From contig MU647381.1 in the NCBI GenBank assembly GCA_026770585.1, positions 95,903 to 129,212 on the forward strand: 33,310 nucleotides of DNA, in the 5' to 3' direction. The DNA comes from Baffinella frigidus. Lineage: Eukaryota; Cryptophyceae; Cryptomonadales; Baffinellaceae. Position 1 is the stretch's first letter; each line of letters starts with the position of its first letter. The notes under the pieces were generated by a model. It saw only the letters and a program-made list of their open reading frames with translations. It made no database searches and was not told the origin of the DNA. Below are positions 32,590 through 33,310 of this stretch, in pieces. Made by a program: the position numbers and the translations under genes.

Positions 32590-32882
32590 GTTTGATATGT
32601 TCTTTTATTTTTGCTGTATATGGACTGTATGTGTGTAGATACAGCTCACATACAGTCAATCGACATACAGTGTATATACACTGTATATACAGTCGCTTGA
32701 CGAAAAGGATATAGTACTCCCCCAGAGCGGCAAAAACGGCTGTACGAGCCTCGTAGACAGCTCACATACAGTCGATCGACATACAGTGTATATACGGTGT
32801 ATATACAGTCTACTATTAGGAAGTGTATATACGGTGTATACAGTGTATATAGTACAGTGTATATACTGTGTATACAGTCTAG
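32590..32882. repeat. TATA-rich palindromic repeat region upstream of the Mpv17-like exon
   Basis: ACAGTGTATATACACTGT and GTATATAC variants. A roughly 55-bp unit (CAGCTCACATACAGTC, ATCGACATACAGTG) is present twice (32641-32695 and 32757-32812), then shorter GTGTATACAGT repeats follow. Whether it acts as a promoter is unknown. Confidence 0.7.
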
Positions 32883-33048
32883 CAGTGAAATCAGTGAGAG
32901 CAGGGTCAGGCACGAGACTCGGGGGTCCAGCGTCGGCGGGGGAGGCATTCTCGGAGCGGCTGCTGCACAAATTCAGTCAGGTGTGCTCCTAGGTGTGACC
33001 CCATGCCCTCTGCGGGGTTCTGCGCCCCCCCCGCGAGTCCCGAGACAG

Positions 33049-33205
33049 GAGTTTGTGCTGGAAATTCGCGGAGGACCTGGTGGGTACTTTGGGGGCAGGG
33101 ATCTCTGCGGTGCGGGGTGCTGCAGGCGGTGCCAACCAGGTCAGCATGCTCACCAGAGATGGCCATGTCTCTGCTGAGCTCGGGGAGATGCTGCACGCCC
33201 GATAA
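33049..33205 (+). CDS. Putative terminal exon of an unknown gene
   Basis: After a GAGACAG acceptor-like site the plus strand reads CWKFAEDLVGTLGAGISAV, then RGAAGGANQVSMLTRDGH and VSAELGEMLHAR with a TAA stop at 33203-33205. Third positions are mostly G/C. An upstream open stretch ending HKFSQ with a CAG-GTGTGC donor (32978-32983) could be the previous exon, but its phase does not fit this frame directly. Another frame across the same bases gives a Cys-rich peptide. Not recognised. Confidence 0.4.
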
Positions 33206-33310
33206 CTGTGCGTTTGCACCCGTACTCCGAGGGCTAGATTTGTGCTTTGTGGGGTGGTGTTGGATTCGGATCCCGCAGTTCGGGGGTGATGCGTGTATCA
33301 CCCATGCCCT

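Noticed and set aside
32030-32659. 209-codon minus-strand ORF overlapping the Mpv17-like exon
   Set aside because: Different frame of the same DNA; Arg-rich, no motif, whereas the chosen frame carries the family signatures.

Overview
This window looks like a repeat-dominated, gene-poor stretch of a nuclear genome from a unicellular eukaryote, most likely an alga. The evidence is degenerate plant/alveolate-type telomere repeats (TTTAGGG) inside the sequence, exon-like fragments bounded by GT/AG splice signals, coding pieces with mostly G/C third codon positions, an AATAAA signal, and an Mpv17/PMP22-type membrane protein whose N-terminus reads as a signal peptide (as in plastid- or secretory-targeted proteins of algae with secondary plastids). 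I cannot name the species. No rRNA gene, convincing tRNA, CRISPR array, operon or bacterial signal was seen.

Most of the window is short palindromic transposable elements. Family letters are local to this report. Family M (about 117 bp, ends CAGGGGTACCTCGCTC, TA target duplication, 30-odd copies or pieces) is commonest and repeatedly inserts into itself. Family P (about 105 bp, ends TATCCCTTAAGTGGCC, TA target) has 13 copies. Family F (about 166 bp, ends TAATAGG/CCTATGA) shows 4-bp target duplications of form AC-N-Y. Family S (about 110 bp, two subfamilies, 3' end made of ACCTAAAGG units) looks like a SINE. Family R (up to about 700 bp, three copies, 5' truncation, CAGTAAT tail) looks like a non-LTR element or SINE with a conserved RNA fold. 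Other foldbacks (G, C, D and single copies) and dispersed repeats (Q, Y, N) fill the rest.

Layout: 1-2.3 kb M, P and F elements; 2.4-3.1 kb an acidic minus-strand ORF; 3.1-5.3 kb unassigned and AT-richer; 5.5-11.3 kb S, M, P and F mosaic with a short TTTAGGG block; 11.5-12.4 kb a GC-rich minus-strand ORF ending at a 40-bp perfect palindrome; 13.0-13.5 kb C-rich low complexity; 13.7-16.6 kb two R copies plus foldbacks; 16.8-18.6 kb a degenerate CCCTAAA array; 18.8-19.5 kb element D; 19.6-19.9 kb TTTAGGG in the opposite orientation; 20-23 kb M, P, S and R mosaic; 23.3-23.9 kb a doubtful minus-strand ORF; 25.0-26.0 kb the best plus-strand coding (a helical basic protein and a GCC2/GCC3-like cysteine-rich exon); 26.1-28.4 kb nested M elements and a duplicated C-terminal exon; 28.4-29.7 kb two TTTAGGG arrays; 29.8-32.05 kb an orphan exon and a run of hairpin elements; 32.0-32.4 kb the Mpv17-like N-terminal exon on the minus strand with a TATA-rich repeat upstream; 33.0-33.2 kb a plus-strand terminal exon.

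The genes do not form a visible pathway. Most are single exons or gene fragments stranded among repeats, as in a subtelomeric or rearranged region. All protein calls come from reading translations by eye. Only the Mpv17-like and GCC2/GCC3-like calls rest on recognised motifs.
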